Source: Akebia trifoliata
Lineage: Eukaryota > Streptophyta > Magnoliopsida > Ranunculales > Lardizabalaceae
Direction: 5' to 3'
Length of the DNA stretch: 64,000 bases
Assembly (NCBI GenBank): GCA_017979445.1
Contig: CM030706.1
Location: 20,105,884-20,169,883 of the forward strand
The notes under the pieces were generated by a model. The model worked only from the letters and a program-made list of their open reading frames with translations, was not told where the DNA came from and ran no database searches. Position numbers and translations under genes: made by a program. Below are positions 11,014 to 22,321 of the stretch, piece by piece (position 1 is the stretch's first letter; the number at the start of each line of letters is the position of its first letter).

Positions 11014-13748
11014 AGGGAACATCAAGAAGTTATGGGTTGGAGCATAGCTGACATCAAGGGAATTAGTCCATCTGTGGTGATGTACCACATTCGTTTAGAG
11101 GATTTTGCTAAACCTTCCTTAGAACCTCAGAGACGACTAAATCCTGTCATGAAAGACGTGGTTCGGATGGAAGTGATGAAATTGCTAGATGCGGGTATTA
11201 TCTATCCTATCTCTGACAGTCGTTGGGTGAGTCCTATACAAGTAGTTCCTAAGAAGTCTGGTATCACTGTGGTAGTGAACCAAGACAATGAATTAATCCC
11301 CACTCGAGTCCAAAATGGATGGAGAGTGTGTTGACTATAGGAAACTCAACTCGATGACTCCTAAGGATCATTTCCCCTTACCTTTCATTGATCAAATGTT
11401 AGAGCGTCTGGTAGGACATTCTTACTATTGCTTCTTAGATGGTTATTCGGGTACAACCAGATACCCATTGCTCCAATCGATCAAGAGAGAAAACAACTTT
11501 CACCTGCCCTTTCGGAACTTTCGCGTATCGTCGCATGCCTTTTGGATTGTGCAATGCACCCGCTACTTTTCAACGGTGCATGATGAGTATATTTTCCGAT
11601 ATGCTAGAAAAATATCTCGAAGTATTCATGGACGATTTTTCAGTTTTGGATCAAGTTTTGAGGAATGTCTTCATCACCTGACTTTGGTCCTTGTACGTTG
11701 CAAAGAGGTCAATCTAGTCCTCAATTGGGGAAAAATGTCATTTCATGGTAACATCGGGGATTGTGCTAGGGCACATTGTTTCTACTAAGGGGATTGAGGT
11801 AGATAAGGCAAAGGTAGGTCTAATTGAAAAATTACCACCTCCTAGAACGGTCAAAGAAATTAGGTCATTCCTAGGCCATGCGGGTTTTTATCGTAGACTC
11901 ATTAAAGATTTCGAGAAAATCTCGAAGCCTTTATGTGAGCTATTGGGAAAGGATGTTCCTTTCGACTTTTCAGAATCATGTCTCTCTGCAACAAGCTCAA
12001 ATCCGAGTAAACCTCGACACCCATTATTCAACCTCCAAACTTGAGCATTCCATTCGAAGTTATGTGCGACGCTTCAGATTATGCAATAGGCGCTGTTTTG
12101 GGTCAGCGAATTGAAAAACAACCTCATGTTATCCAATATGCTAGTAAAACCTTAAACGATGCTCAGCTTAATTACTCTACAACAGAGAAGGAAATGCTAG
12201 CAGTGGTCTATGCCATTGAAAAATTCTGCCCCTACCTCATAGGATCTAAAGTCGTGATCTACACAGACCACGCAGCATTGAAGTACCTTCTATCAAAGAA
12301 AGATGCTAAAGCAAGGTTAATCCGTTGGATTCTACTTCTACAAGAGTTTGATCTCGAGATCCGAGATAAAAAAGGGGTAGAAAATGTCGTAGCTGATCAC
12401 TTGTCTAGGATAGTTAACAAGCCATCCGAGGAATCCTTACCCATCTTTGAATCCTTTCCCGATGAGCAACTTATGCAAATCTCTCAAGCCAAGGCTCCAT
12501 GGTATGCGGACATTGTCAACTACCTAGTTACAAGTCAATTCCCAGTCAAAATGACTAGTCAAGAGAAACTTCATCTTCTGTCAAAAACAAAATGGTATTT
12601 CTGGGATGAGCCATACTTATTTAAGTATTGTCCTGATCAAATCATTAAACGTTGTATTCCAACCTGCGGAGGGCACTTCAGTGGTAAAAAGACCGCCATG
12701 AAAATCCTACAATGCGGATTTTTTCTGGCCTAGTATTTTTCGTGATGCCCACGAGTTTAGCAAATCTTGTGATAGATGTCAAAGATTAGGAAAAATCTCT
12801 AAGAGAAATGAAATGCCTCAAAATCCTATACTGATCATCGAAATTTTTGACGTGGGGGTATAGACTTCATGGGACCTTTTCCTATCTCCTAGGGTTATCA
12901 ATACATCCTAGTTGCCGTTGACTATGTGTCAAAATGGGTCGAAGCTGTGGCATGTAGAACTAACGATCACAAGGTGTGATAAAATTCATCAAGGAGAAAC
13001 GATTTTTTCAAGATTTGGTACTCCGCGAGCTATCATAAGTGATGGTGGCTCGCATTTTTGCAACAAGATCTTTGCTGTGTTGATGAAGAAATACCTCATA
13101 ACGCATAAGGTTGCCACACTTTACCACCCGCAAACAAGTGGACAAGTGGAGATTTCTAACAGGGAAATAAAGACTATCTTAGAAAAAACAGTCAATCCTT
13201 CAAGGAAAGATTGGTCTTTGAGATTGAGTGATTCACTCTGGGCCTATAGGACTGCATAAGAGACACCCATAGGGATGTCTCCCTACCGGTTAGTTTTTGG
13301 CAAGGCCTGCCATCTTCCTGTAGAACTAGAACATCGTGCATATTGGGCGATCAAACGCCTCAACTTTGATTTTGATAAAGCCGGTGAGAAGCGAAAGTTA
13401 CAACTAGACGAGTTAGAAGAGATTAGAAATGACTCGTATGATTGTGCCAAAAGGTACAAAGAGCGTACCAAATTCTTTCACGATAGGCACATTCTTAGGA
13501 GGAATTTCATTCCTAATCAAAAAGTTTTGTTGTATGATAATAGACTCCACCTTTTTCCGGGAAAACTTAAGTCTCGATGGACTGGCCCATATATTATCCA
13601 AACAGTTTACCCCCATGGTGCTGTTGAAGTCCTTAATCCTAAGGACGGATCCACTTTCAAAGTGAATGGCCAACGTCTCAAACCGTTTCTCGAGTATGTT
13701 CCGCAGGAGGAAGTTCTTTTTCTCGATGATCCCGTCTATCAAAATTAA
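11014..13748 (+). pseudogene. Broken pol (reverse transcriptase, RNase H, integrase) of element D
   Basis: Pol would copy the RNA genome to DNA and insert it in the nucleus. All parts are recognisable but split by at least eight small frame changes and two in-frame stops (11011 and 13257). Reverse transcriptase begins about 11032 (S-D-S-R-W-V-S-P-I-Q-V-V-P-K-K-S-G), changes frame at about 11335, 11455, 11480, 11650 and 11725, and keeps its active site as F-M-D-D near 11627. RNase H with T-D-H-A-A-L-K-Y lies in 12041-12420. The integrase zinc-binding region (about 12650-12790) is shortened. The core keeps D in [10 protein letters not shown] in I-I-S-D-G-G and E in G-Q-V-E-I-S-N-R. The C-terminal part (13275-13748) is open. 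Domain types are clear; the exact indel positions were read by eye and may be off by a few bases. Confidence 0.85.
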
Positions 13749-13945
13749 CTATGTTTTAGTCTAGCTAAAGACGTTAAACTTAGTGCTTCTAGGAGGCAAT
13801 CCATGCACTTCAAGGGACATTGTGTTAAATATCAACAGGACTATAAGGTCTTTCTCAGGTGCTATCTAACCCACTTCATTTCATTTTGTCAATTTCAATT
13901 TTACCTTTGCATGTATATGTTGAAATATGAGGACAATATAATGTT

Positions 13946-13960
13946 TAAGTTTGGGGGTGT
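13946..13960 (+). promoter_or_regulatory. Internal second polypurine-type tract of D
   Basis: TAAGTTTGGGGGTGT is identical, base for base, to the tract at the border of the 3' LTR (14761-14775), 815 bp downstream. It could serve as a second start point for plus-strand DNA synthesis, or mark an old duplication. Confidence 0.5.
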
Positions 13961-14642
13961 ATGGGTTGGATTTCCACATATTATTTTCTTCTTTTATACA
14001 AAAAAAAAAATTGAAAAATATTTGGTTGGCAACTTTGTTGTATTTTTCTCAAAGTCTTAGCTTATATCTTTTAAGAACTTAGTGAAAATATTTAATCAGT
14101 CTTTCATTGGAAGCTATGATCAGACTGGGTACCGTGAAAAGGGCTGCCTACTTTTCTTAGAAAAATAGTGAAGAAGTAATATAAAAAAAAAAAAGTCAAA
14201 GATCCAAAAGTTTATGTAAAGTTTTAGTAGGGTGAAAGCCATCAAGTGTAAAAATGTGAGTATACTGGAATATCACAGATAAAGCCCCTTAGAGGTATTA
14301 AAGTGAATATCCACACTTCTCACTACCCCAGACAGGATGTTAAGTTTAGAATTAAACCCTAAGTTACTCCAGTTATTCTTGAGTAGTAAGAAGGTTGAAA
14401 CTCATTTTGGGAAATCGAATCTCTTAAATTTCTAAGTTAGAATCACTATCGCTCAAAGGTCAATTTAAGTCTAAATTTTGTCGTAGAGAAATAAGGGTTA
14501 GGACTCTATACCAAGCAGTACTTCAAATTGATTGACAAAACCAAAAAAAAAGACTTGTGCTTTTCAATATAAGTTTTGATTTTGACTATTTTTACTTCAA
14601 AGTTATTTTCAAATTTTGTGGGTATATTTTCTGCAAACCCTC

Positions 14643-14709
14643 ACGAGTCAAACTCGTCCACTAGGGATAACCTAGCGGTTCAAGGGCTTGCTGCATTCGC
14701 TAAATGCAG
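14643..14709 (+). promoter_or_regulatory. Cluster of three perfect stem-loops in D 3' region
   Basis: Three consecutive hairpins are visible: ACGAGT-caa-ACTCGT (14643-14657), CTAGG-gataa-CCTAG (14661-14675) and CTGCATT-cgcta-AATGCAG (14691-14709). A fourth, weaker one (TGCC/GGCA) follows at about 14717-14733. They sit just before the polypurine tract in the region that would be the RNA 3' untranslated part. Their function is unknown. Confidence 0.5.
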
Positions 14710-14760
14710 TCGAGGTGCCTGTGAAAGTGGCAGTTTTATTTTCTAGGGACTAGAAAAAGG

Positions 14761-14774
14761 TAAGTTTGGGGGTG
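14761..14774 (+). promoter_or_regulatory. Polypurine tract of element D
   Basis: TAAGTTTGGGGGTG directly precedes the TG of the 3' LTR, the normal place for the plus-strand DNA primer. Confidence 0.75.
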
Positions 14775-16004
14775 TGATGAGTGTCTCCAAACACTCAATT
14801 ATACGCACATTTTCTGGATATTTATCTTGATTTTTGTATCTATTTCTCTATATTAAGATAATAATCATGATAAGCCTCAAACCACCACGTTGCATGTTAA
14901 TTAGGCTTAATTATATATAAATAAATTCATTTACTAGATAAATCTAATTACTTGTGTTTCTTGTGCAGAAAATCAACAATTTGGAATCAAAATCTCAAGG
15001 CAAAAGCATTTGGGCCCACTTTGGAATGCCCTAACACTTTGGAATGCCCCAACACTTTGGAATGCCCTAATCTTTAACTCATATTCTCCTCTTTTGTCTT
15101 TTTGTGCAAAGAAAAGTGGAGGCTACTTTTAGACTCTTCTACACACATTTTTCTCTATAAATAGAGCCTTCATTTCTAGAGAAAGGGTCCCATCTTGGTT
15201 CTCTTATCCAAGACTCCTTTAATCTAAGGCTCTTTGCCTATTCTCTTATTTTTTGTATTTTCATTTTCTAGTTATTTTCTTTTGGTTAACTAGTCTTGTA
15301 AGAAGTAGAAGAAGAAGAAGTTGTAATTTTCTCCATGAAATGAAGAAAAGTTCTTTCATCTCTTATCTTCCCTCTCTTGGAATGACATTAGGCTAAGTTC
15401 CCTTCCATTGGAGAGTGGAAAAGCCTAAAGCAAGTTCTTGTGTTATTTCTAATTTTATGCCTTTCTTTTATTTAATATGCTTATGAATTTTCTTTAAGTT
15501 TCTTGCACATTTTATTCTTAATATAGATACTTTATGCTTAGATTAGATCAAGATAAAGTATGCTTAAATTAGATAATTTGTAGTAAGAAGTTCTCAAGAA
15601 ATTCTACTTTGTTTTTGTTCCTTTATTTCATTTTAATTACAAAACTTTCCGATCTAAGGAGCTAACATCAAGCCCTTATGATTGAGTTATAAAAAGGCTA
15701 GAGACTAGAAATTGCTCATTAACATGTTTTAGGTAGATCCACCTCCAATGGTGTTTTAATTCATAAGTTTACTTGCTTTTAATTTCATTACTTTAGTTTA
15801 TTTTCTAGCAATTTTACATCTTCTTATAAGTTCAAAAATACAAAGAAAAACAGTTTTAATTCCTTTTAGTTAATTTGAATTTTATCTTCTTAGCTTAGCT
15901 CTATTCCTCCTTTCTCTTGGGTTCGATCCCCTACTTGCCCCACAAGTAAGGTAAAACTAAGATTATTATTAACTCCGGTGAGAAGAACAACGATAGTCTC
16001 ATCA
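14775..16004 (+). repeat. 3' LTR of element D
   Basis: About 98.5% identical to the 5' LTR by hand count, with TATA box at 15156-15163. It is followed by the GAATG duplication at 16005-16009. A 162-codon minus-strand frame (15890-16378) starts in C's gag and runs into this LTR; its last 40 codons or so are LTR sequence, so it is not a natural protein. Confidence 0.95.
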
Positions 16005-16009
16005 GAATG
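16005..16009. repeat. Target-site duplication of element D, right copy
   Basis: GAATG, identical to 5752-5756. Confidence 0.95.
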
Positions 16010-17486
16010 GAGGGATATAATTCTAGAGTCTATGCCACTTCGGTTATCTTCGGTGGATGACTTGAACTTGCCTGCTTTTACTATCTCTTTATATTTCGAT
16101 TCAAGCCTGTCATATGCTGGACAACTCATTGCTTCAATAATCTCTCTGTTCTTTAGTTCTAGTACTGCCTTGGGGTAGATATGCTCATCTTGGCATGGTG
16201 GAGGTATACTGTTAGGACTGACTGAATAAATGAAGGAAATTTGGTCAATCGACTTGGATTTGAATAGGGATATCAGGTTCAAAATAGGAGGAGGTTGATT
16301 TTGAAAGGTAGGTAAATGATTAGTTTTAACATTGGGTGCGGTAGGAGCGAGTATGGTGACCTTTCCTTGTTCAATCAAGTTTTGGATAACATGATGGAGA
16401 GTAATACACCTGTCAAGAACATGACCAGGATCTGATGGAATTCACAGAATTGTCCATTATCCATGTTTGGAGGAAGATGATTAGGCAAAGGCATAGGTTG
16501 TAAAGGTGTCAGCAATCCCCTTTTCATCAATTTTTGATGAATAACACTAAGGGACATTCCAAGATTGGCAAATTGCCTCTTAGGCTTGGCGTGTGAGGGC
16601 TAAGTAGCTTGATGAGATAGTGCGAAAGAGGTGTTGGAAACTTGTAAGGAATTGATATTATGTTTGAAATGTTTGGGTTTTGACTTAGATGAGTTACTAA
16701 AAAGTCCTGAAGAGTAGGCATCCTTAACTTGATTTCCAGCCTCAAGGAGGGATTGAAAAGTGGGAAGGTATTGAGGCATCAAGTATTTGGCATAATTTGG
16801 AGTGAGATTCCTGAGGATAATCTTGACTTGTTCCTTCTCTTGAGGTCGATCCTACAATTGAGTGGCTTTAAGTCTCCATCGAGTAATGAACTCAATGAAA
16901 GTTTTCCCGGACTTCTGTTTAGTAGTTTCTAGATCTCTTCTTGTGAGTTCAATATCCGTGTTGAAAGAATACCGACCAATAAACTCCTTCATCAATTCAT
17001 GCCATATTCTTACCCGAGATGAATCCAATGACATGAGCCAGCGTAGGGTAGGACCTGTAAGGGTTCTTTGAAAAAGTTGTGCCATATGTTCTTCACTCAA
17101 ACCCTAAGATTGCATGTTGCCGACATATACTTTTAAGTGAGTCCTAGGGCATCCAATCCCATCAAACTTCTCTATGTTTGGCATCGTGAACTTCTCTAGA
17201 AGACGGATCATGAGAAATAATGCCATTGCCCCTAATCCAAGAGTAAGATCATCGGAGTCTTTAATGTTCTTCAAAACAGTTTCAACCTGAGTTACTCGAT
17301 GAGCTAAGACAGGGTTGATGTGTAATTGATCATCTTCTTGGTGTTCGACGAGGTCAAAAACATCCTGAGGTTCTATAGCTTTATCTTTTTCCTTTTCAAT
17401 CTTCAGGACTTCAATTTGTGTCTGGACAGAAGTGATAATTTTTGCTTGAAAATTTTCAAAATCTGACGGAGTGTTGCTTTATCCAT
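16010..17486 (-). pseudogene. Degraded gag of element C
   Basis: Read on the minus strand, this is the capsid-forming Gag of an Ogre/Tat-like element. Recognisable parts are an L-E-K-F-T-M-P-N-I-E-K-F-D-G segment followed by P-R-T-H-L (about 17120-17210), then the capsid core at 16852-17100 with the pattern L-S/T-G-P-T-L-R-W...F-N-T-D-I-E-L-T-R-R-D-L-E-T-T-K-Q...F-I-E-F-I-T-R-W-R-x-K-A. This continues past a stop into D-R-P-Q-E-K-E-Q-V-K-I-I-L-R-N-L at 16790-16850. Several stops and frame changes break it (stops near 17103 and 16852), and it is cut by element D at its 3' end. No zinc knuckle is seen. Lineage assignment comes from the motif pattern. Confidence 0.75.
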
Positions 17487-19270
17487 TGTACTTATTTCTT
17501 TTTATGGCGAGGGCTGACTACTTGGACTTGACAATGATACTCTGGAAATATGACTTTTTTCACGGACCCAAAGTGGTACAAATGGTTGTTTAGAACATTT
17601 AGGAGCAATTATTACCTGATTGGAAGTAAACTAAGGTTTACCATTGACTCTTAACCATATGATTAAAGTTTTGATATAGAATAGCCCAAGTCCGGTGGGA
17701 AATATCGAATTCAAATGCACTATAAGTCTATGTTGACCAAGAAAGTGAGAAAGGTTAGACGCGGGTCTACCCCTGATTGGGATTGAACCTTTGATCAGAC
17801 AAAAAATTTTTAACCCTAGGATCACATCTATTTGGTATAAAGTGGTCTGGATCTTTAAAAGTGAAACCAATTATTCCAATTGATTTGGTATTGATCAGTT
17901 TGATCCATTTGTCATTTGGGCCAACTGGTTTAATTGATTCAAATTGATCGGTACATTTCACTGATTGGGTCCGACCGATATAGCGGGTTTAGTTTGAATA
18001 GTCTGGATCAGTCCACCCACTTACATGTTGGTTGGATTAAATAGAGCAACCCGGGAACACCCATACTCAGTCCAGGTCACGACCTATATGAAGGCTTCTA
18101 GACTCTAGGTTTACTACGTGCAATGCAATTTATCTGGCCACCCTTGCCCAAGTGCACCCATATACCTCTCGAGCATACTCAATCAGATGGTACATGGTGG
18201 CTTGGTTTGATATACCGTATAGGTGATAATCTAAGACTCTAACCCACATCTCTGAAGTCAAAAGTAGCCAGTTTAATCTCCAATTGAGAGGTGGCGTACG
18301 ATGCTGAGCAAGGGCCCTTTTAAATACCTCTCTTCTAGAATAGACGTAGTCTATCCCCCTCGTATAACAGGGTACAGCGGGCCAGGATTTCGCTTAGGCA
18401 CTGATTTTGACCAAGAAGTACAATTGATGAACTTAGATTATCTTGATATACCGTATAGGTACAAGTCTAGGGTGTAGCTTTCATAAATGGTTTAGCATCC
18501 CACAAGGGGATCGACCACATACTAGTTCTATGTTTGCAATCGGGACATGTAACTATGTGGCTTACAATAGGTCAAAGGCTCAGGTCGTTCCAGTTAGGGT
18601 GCATAGATATACCTTTCAGAGTCACCTGATCAGACGGTACTGATGCCCCAGTTTTATATACCCTAAGGTACGTGATTGTAGTTGTGAATTTCATGAAGGA
18701 CGTCGTATCTTCGAAGAGACCGGGCCACGCACTAGTGCCACGTTGGCTATATGGGACGAGCAAGCGTGCAAAGCAGTAAACTTGCTAATGGTGTGTGCAA
18801 AACAGGGTGGGGTGTGCCCGGGGCCTTTTCCACACAAATGGGCCCAAGTGTACAAGTAAAGGTATTAAACCATACAAGTAAAATATATACATTGATCGAG
18901 AAAGATTAAAAATATATCTACTTGATTCAATGCACATTTCATGTATATATCAATGACAAATCAATCAATGAATATGGCATGAAATAATTGATCAGATCCA
19001 AATGTTGCAATAGGTATAATTTCTATAATTTTATTGTCTAATCAATGATCACTTTTGGGTGATCCAAAATAAATCGAGATTCCAATAGATGTTACATTGA
19101 TGATAGAATGATAATTGTTGAGATGAAGAGCGATGAACCCTTTTTTTTTTCTGAAATTATAAAAAAAACTATAAACACATCCCAAAAGAAAATCAAAGAG
19201 AAAGATCCTAGTGCCAAATGAGCTCGCTCTCACAAAATAAATCAGGAACATTAACTGTGCTAATACTAGA
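17487..19270 (-). other. Leader region of element C
   Basis: This is noncoding leader between C's tandem array and gag. The stretch at about 18000-18850 matches 34290-35080 of element A in reverse complement and appears to contain an old internal duplication (two similar blocks ending in 'ggtatatcaa'). The hairpin shared with D lies at 18340-18354. Short frames at 17631-17961 and 18443-18763 resemble nothing known. Confidence 0.65.
18340..18354 (-). promoter_or_regulatory. Conserved leader hairpin of C
   Basis: On the minus strand ATAGAC-TAC-GTCTAT forms a perfect 6-bp stem. It is the same stem as in A (34766-34780) and D (7979-7993). Here it lies about 850 bp before gag. Confidence 0.5.
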
Positions 19271-20275
19271 TAAATTCAGATTTTCTGTGAATTAGGAAAA
19301 TACAATCCGAACTTGTATCGATGATATCAAAGCCTCTCGATAATGAAATTGAGTGAATTTAGTTCTAAATTAATCTACTCAATGAGATCTACGTTTTATT
19401 AATAGGTTCCTAGACTTAATTCTCAATAGAATGTTCTGTAAAAACATTTTAACATTGCTGTCTCAACCTTCATTCAGCAAGAATTCCAGATTTACAAAAT
19501 AAAATCCTAACTTGCATCGATGATATTTAAAGCTCCCGATAACGAAATTGAGTGAACTCAAGTTTTAAATTAATCTACTCAATGAGATCTACGTTTTATT
19601 AATAGGTATCTAGACTTAATTCTCATTAGAATGGTCTGTAAAAACGTTTTAACATTGCTGTCCCAACCTTCATTCAGCAACAATTCTAGATTTACAAAAT
19701 ACAATCCGAACTTGTATCAATGATATCTAAGGCTCCCGATAACGAAATTAAATGAACTCAGGTTCTAAATTAATCTACTCGATGAGATCTATATTTTATT
19801 AAAAGTATCCAAACTTAATTCTCACTAGAATATTCTGTAAAAATATTTTAACATTAATGTCCCAACCTTTATTCAGCAACAATTCCAGATTTACAAAATA
19901 CAATCCAAACTTGTATAGATGATATCCAAGGCTCCCGATAACGAAATTGAGTGAACTCAGAATCTAAATTAATCTACTCAATGAGATCTATCTTTTATTA
20001 AAGGTGCCCAGACTTAACTCTTACTAGAATATTCTGTAAAAATATTTTAATATTGCTGTCCCAACCTTTATTCAACAACAATTCCAGATTTACAAAATAC
20101 AATCCGAACTTGCATCAATGATATCCAAGGCTCCCGATAATGAAATTGAGTGAACTCAGGTTCTAAATTAATATACTCGATGACATCTACGTTTTATTAA
20201 TAGGTGCCCAGACTTAATTCTTACTATAATGTTCTGTAAAAATATTTTAACATTGCTATCCCAACCTTCATCATT
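19271..20275 (-). repeat. Five-copy tandem array of about 199-bp units in C leader
   Basis: The phrase 'aatccgaacttgtatcgatg' and its variants starts new units at about 19304, 19502, 19703, 19902 and 20101, giving periods of 198-201 bp. Each unit also carries 'gatctacgttttattaatagg' and 'ttctgtaaaaacattttaacattgctg'. The array lies 220 bp from the primer-binding site and is not present at the matching place in element A. Confidence 0.95.
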
Positions 20276-20495
20276 CCATCATTTTCATATGTCAATTTGA
20301 ATATTTCATTATTTAGGGGTCATCAAAAAGTGACCTTTAATTGGATAAAAAAAACAATAATCAAAACCATCCACAATCAAATCATAAAAATAAATAAATA
20401 AATAAATAAAATAAATCAAACTAAATAATATAAAAAAATTAGGTCATCTTGGCAATGTTCCCATACTTGGGGTTTTCCAAGTCTGATCCTCAATA

Positions 20496-20514
20496 GTCCC
20501 TAGTGGAATCGCCA
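20496..20514 (-). promoter_or_regulatory. Primer-binding site of element C
   Basis: On the minus strand TGGCGATTCCACTAGGGAC begins one base after the 5' LTR. It is a diverged form of A's primer site (31640-31659), followed by the same 'ggatcagacttg...aagtatgggaac' text. The primer is probably tRNA-Arg, as in Ogre elements (from memory of the family). Confidence 0.75.
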
Positions 20515-20515
20515 C

Positions 20516-22203
20516 TGAAAGCGCCCTTGATCCGCGGGATGTGCGGATCTATTTTTGATTTTTGAGATTTGGGAGTCGCCACCTAGTTATTACGGTCTAG
20601 GAACCAAACATTGACTCAAAACGGATAAAACAACTAATCTACAAAAGATACTAAGTCCGGGGATCACGTTACGGGATTGGAAGGTGTTAGGCACCAACCC
20701 CGCCTGACAAACGCCAGTCTCTACTAATTTTCAAATAAAACTATATTGCTAAAAAGATCTAAATAAAAAAATAAAAAATAAAAAATAAATTATTTACCTT
20801 TACGAATGCAACGATTTTGTTCCCTCAGATATGATAGAACAGCTTCTTATATAGTATTTCTCGCTTCGTTCTGTCACCGGATCTGATTTCTGATCTCCAA
20901 GTTGAGGTATTTTCTTCTTAGATCTGTGAGTTTTCTAATTTTATATGGATTTCAAGGTGTTTAAGAAGGGTTTTTGGGTGTTTTTTGAGCTAAAGTTGGG
21001 GTATAGATGTTAAGTAAGGAGTTAGGACTTCAAAATTAAGGTTTTGGGAAGGTTAGAGAGGCTTCTTGACCTACTTTTCCTAGGGTTTATTTTTTGATAC
21101 GAAAATAGGTTGTAGGGACCCTTATTTATAGATTTTTTTAAGTACTTTTTAGATAGAGTTAGTATTTAATTATAATTATTTTAGATAGACTTATTGTTTA
21201 ATTAGAATTACATTAGATAGTTTTATAGTTTAATTATAATTCTATTAGATGTTTTAGAGTTTAATTAGGTTTCTTTTAGATAGTTTTAGAGTTTAATTAG
21301 AATTCTTTTAGATAGTTTTAGAGTTTAATTAGAATTCTATTAGAATTTTGACTTTGGTCTTCTTAGATTGATTTAGGATTTTGACTTAAGTCTCACTTGA
21401 TTGACTTGACTTTAAGATTTTGACTTAAGTCTTACTTGATTGACTTGAATTCAAGGTTTTGACTTAAGTTTTACTTGATTGACTTGACTTTAGGATTTTG
21501 ACTTAAATCTTACTTGATTGATTTGACTATAGAATTTTGACTTAAGTCTTACTTGATTGACTTGAATTTTACTTAGGATTTCACTTTATATTAATTAATG
21601 TTTTAATTATTAATTTCGAAATTTATAATTATTAAAATTGTAAAATTACCATTTTGCCCTCGAAAAAGACTTTTGTATTTTAAGTCATTTTTTTATGTTC
21701 CATGATGTTTTGGAATCAATTTTTTGTAAGGAATTCAATTGAAATATCGATTTTTGTTATTTATGAAATTTTTTATATGAAATGATCGTGAACTTTATGA
21801 GGGGCATTTTCGTAATTTTATTGAATTTTGTGAAAATTGACTAAATGACTTATTTGATTTCAATTTGTTGTTTTATGTGTTTGAAAGGATTTTTCTAAGC
21901 ATAATGTAGGCTCTAGGGTTGTTTTGAAGTTAGGGGTATTTTGATAATTTGATCATTTTTTAGTAATTTTTATCGTAAAACTTTTTTTTGTCTGCAAGAT
22001 GATGATTTCTATATTTTTTGAGTTATATTTTCCTAGCGTAGTGTGGTTTATACAGTTTTGTTAGTTTGAGATACCTCTTCCGAATTTTTAAAATATATGT
22101 AGCAACAAAATATAGCAATGGAATAATCATCCATCATTGGGAACCGTTGCAATCAGGTTGACGAGTTGATTAATCAGGCGAATGCAAAAATGGGGTGTCT
22201 ACA
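20516..22203 (-). repeat. 5' LTR of element C
   Basis: The copy that would start transcription on the minus strand. It has a TATA box (minus strand) at 21123-21130 and the same internal short repeats as the partner LTR, here at about 21140-21570. It ends at TCTACA, followed by the GGGGC duplication. Confidence 0.9.
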
Positions 22204-22208
22204 GGGGC
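22204..22208. repeat. Target-site duplication of element C, right copy
   Basis: GGGGC, identical to 764-768. Confidence 0.9.
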
Positions 22209-22321
22209 ATTTGTAAAAGTGAAATGTTTTTACTTTAAAACCATAACATTCTGCGCACCGTCGGATCTGATCAAATCTAATGACCAAGAAAACTTGGAAC
22301 AAAACTTGGCAAATGTTAGGG
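22209..22321. other. Short island of presumed host DNA
   Basis: Unique-looking sequence between C and the truncated LTR of E. It was joined to 1-763 before C inserted. No coding potential is seen. Confidence 0.5.

Larger units (their letters stand above)
13749..14760 (+). other. 3' noncoding region of element D
   Basis: No envelope-like gene is present; an 85-codon frame at 13803-14060 has no recognisable features. The region contains an extra polypurine tract at 13946-13960 and a cluster of perfect stem-loops at 14643-14709, both described separately. Confidence 0.7.
5757..16004 (+). mobile_element. Element D: Athila-like Ty3/gypsy retrotransposon nested in C
   Basis: D is a 10,248-bp element with 1.23-kb LTRs bounded by TGATGAG...CTCATCA (a 7-bp terminal inverted repeat) and a perfect GAATG target duplication. 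The order is LTR, tRNA-Asp type primer site, 1.2-kb leader, gag-protease, reverse transcriptase/RNase H, integrase, 1-kb 3' noncoding region, polypurine tract, LTR. The gag, protease and polymerase patterns fit the Athila lineage, but no envelope-like frame is present between integrase and the 3' LTR, where many Athila elements carry one. By hand count the LTRs differ by about 19 substitutions and one small indel (about 1.5%), so the insertion is fairly young. D lies in the opposite orientation to its host element C. Confidence 0.95.
769..22203 (-). mobile_element. Element C: Ogre/Tat-like Ty3/gypsy retrotransposon, defective, interrupted by D
   Basis: C has two related LTRs (769-2508 and 20516-22203) in the same minus orientation, a primer-binding site beside the right LTR, and a perfect GGGGC duplication. 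Without nested element D it is about 11.2 kb. On the minus strand the order is 5' LTR, primer site, a 199-bp tandem array, a leader block shared with element A, a degraded gag, (D), a short remnant of the start of reverse transcriptase, then long noncoding DNA with tandem arrays and the 3' LTR. Most of pol is missing, so C could only have moved with proteins supplied in trans. The gag type, the arginine-type primer site and the repeat-rich 3' region fit the Ogre/Tat lineage (family knowledge). The two LTRs differ by about 7-8% over their first 235 bp, counted by hand. Confidence 0.9.

Noticed and set aside
14664..14700. A gcggttcaagggc stretch resembling the T-arm of a tRNA
   Set aside because: No acceptor stem or anticodon arm can be folded around it. 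I found no convincing tRNA gene in the window.
15890..16378. A 162-codon minus-strand frame
   Set aside because: It joins C's gag remnant to D's LTR across the insertion point, so it is a chance fusion.
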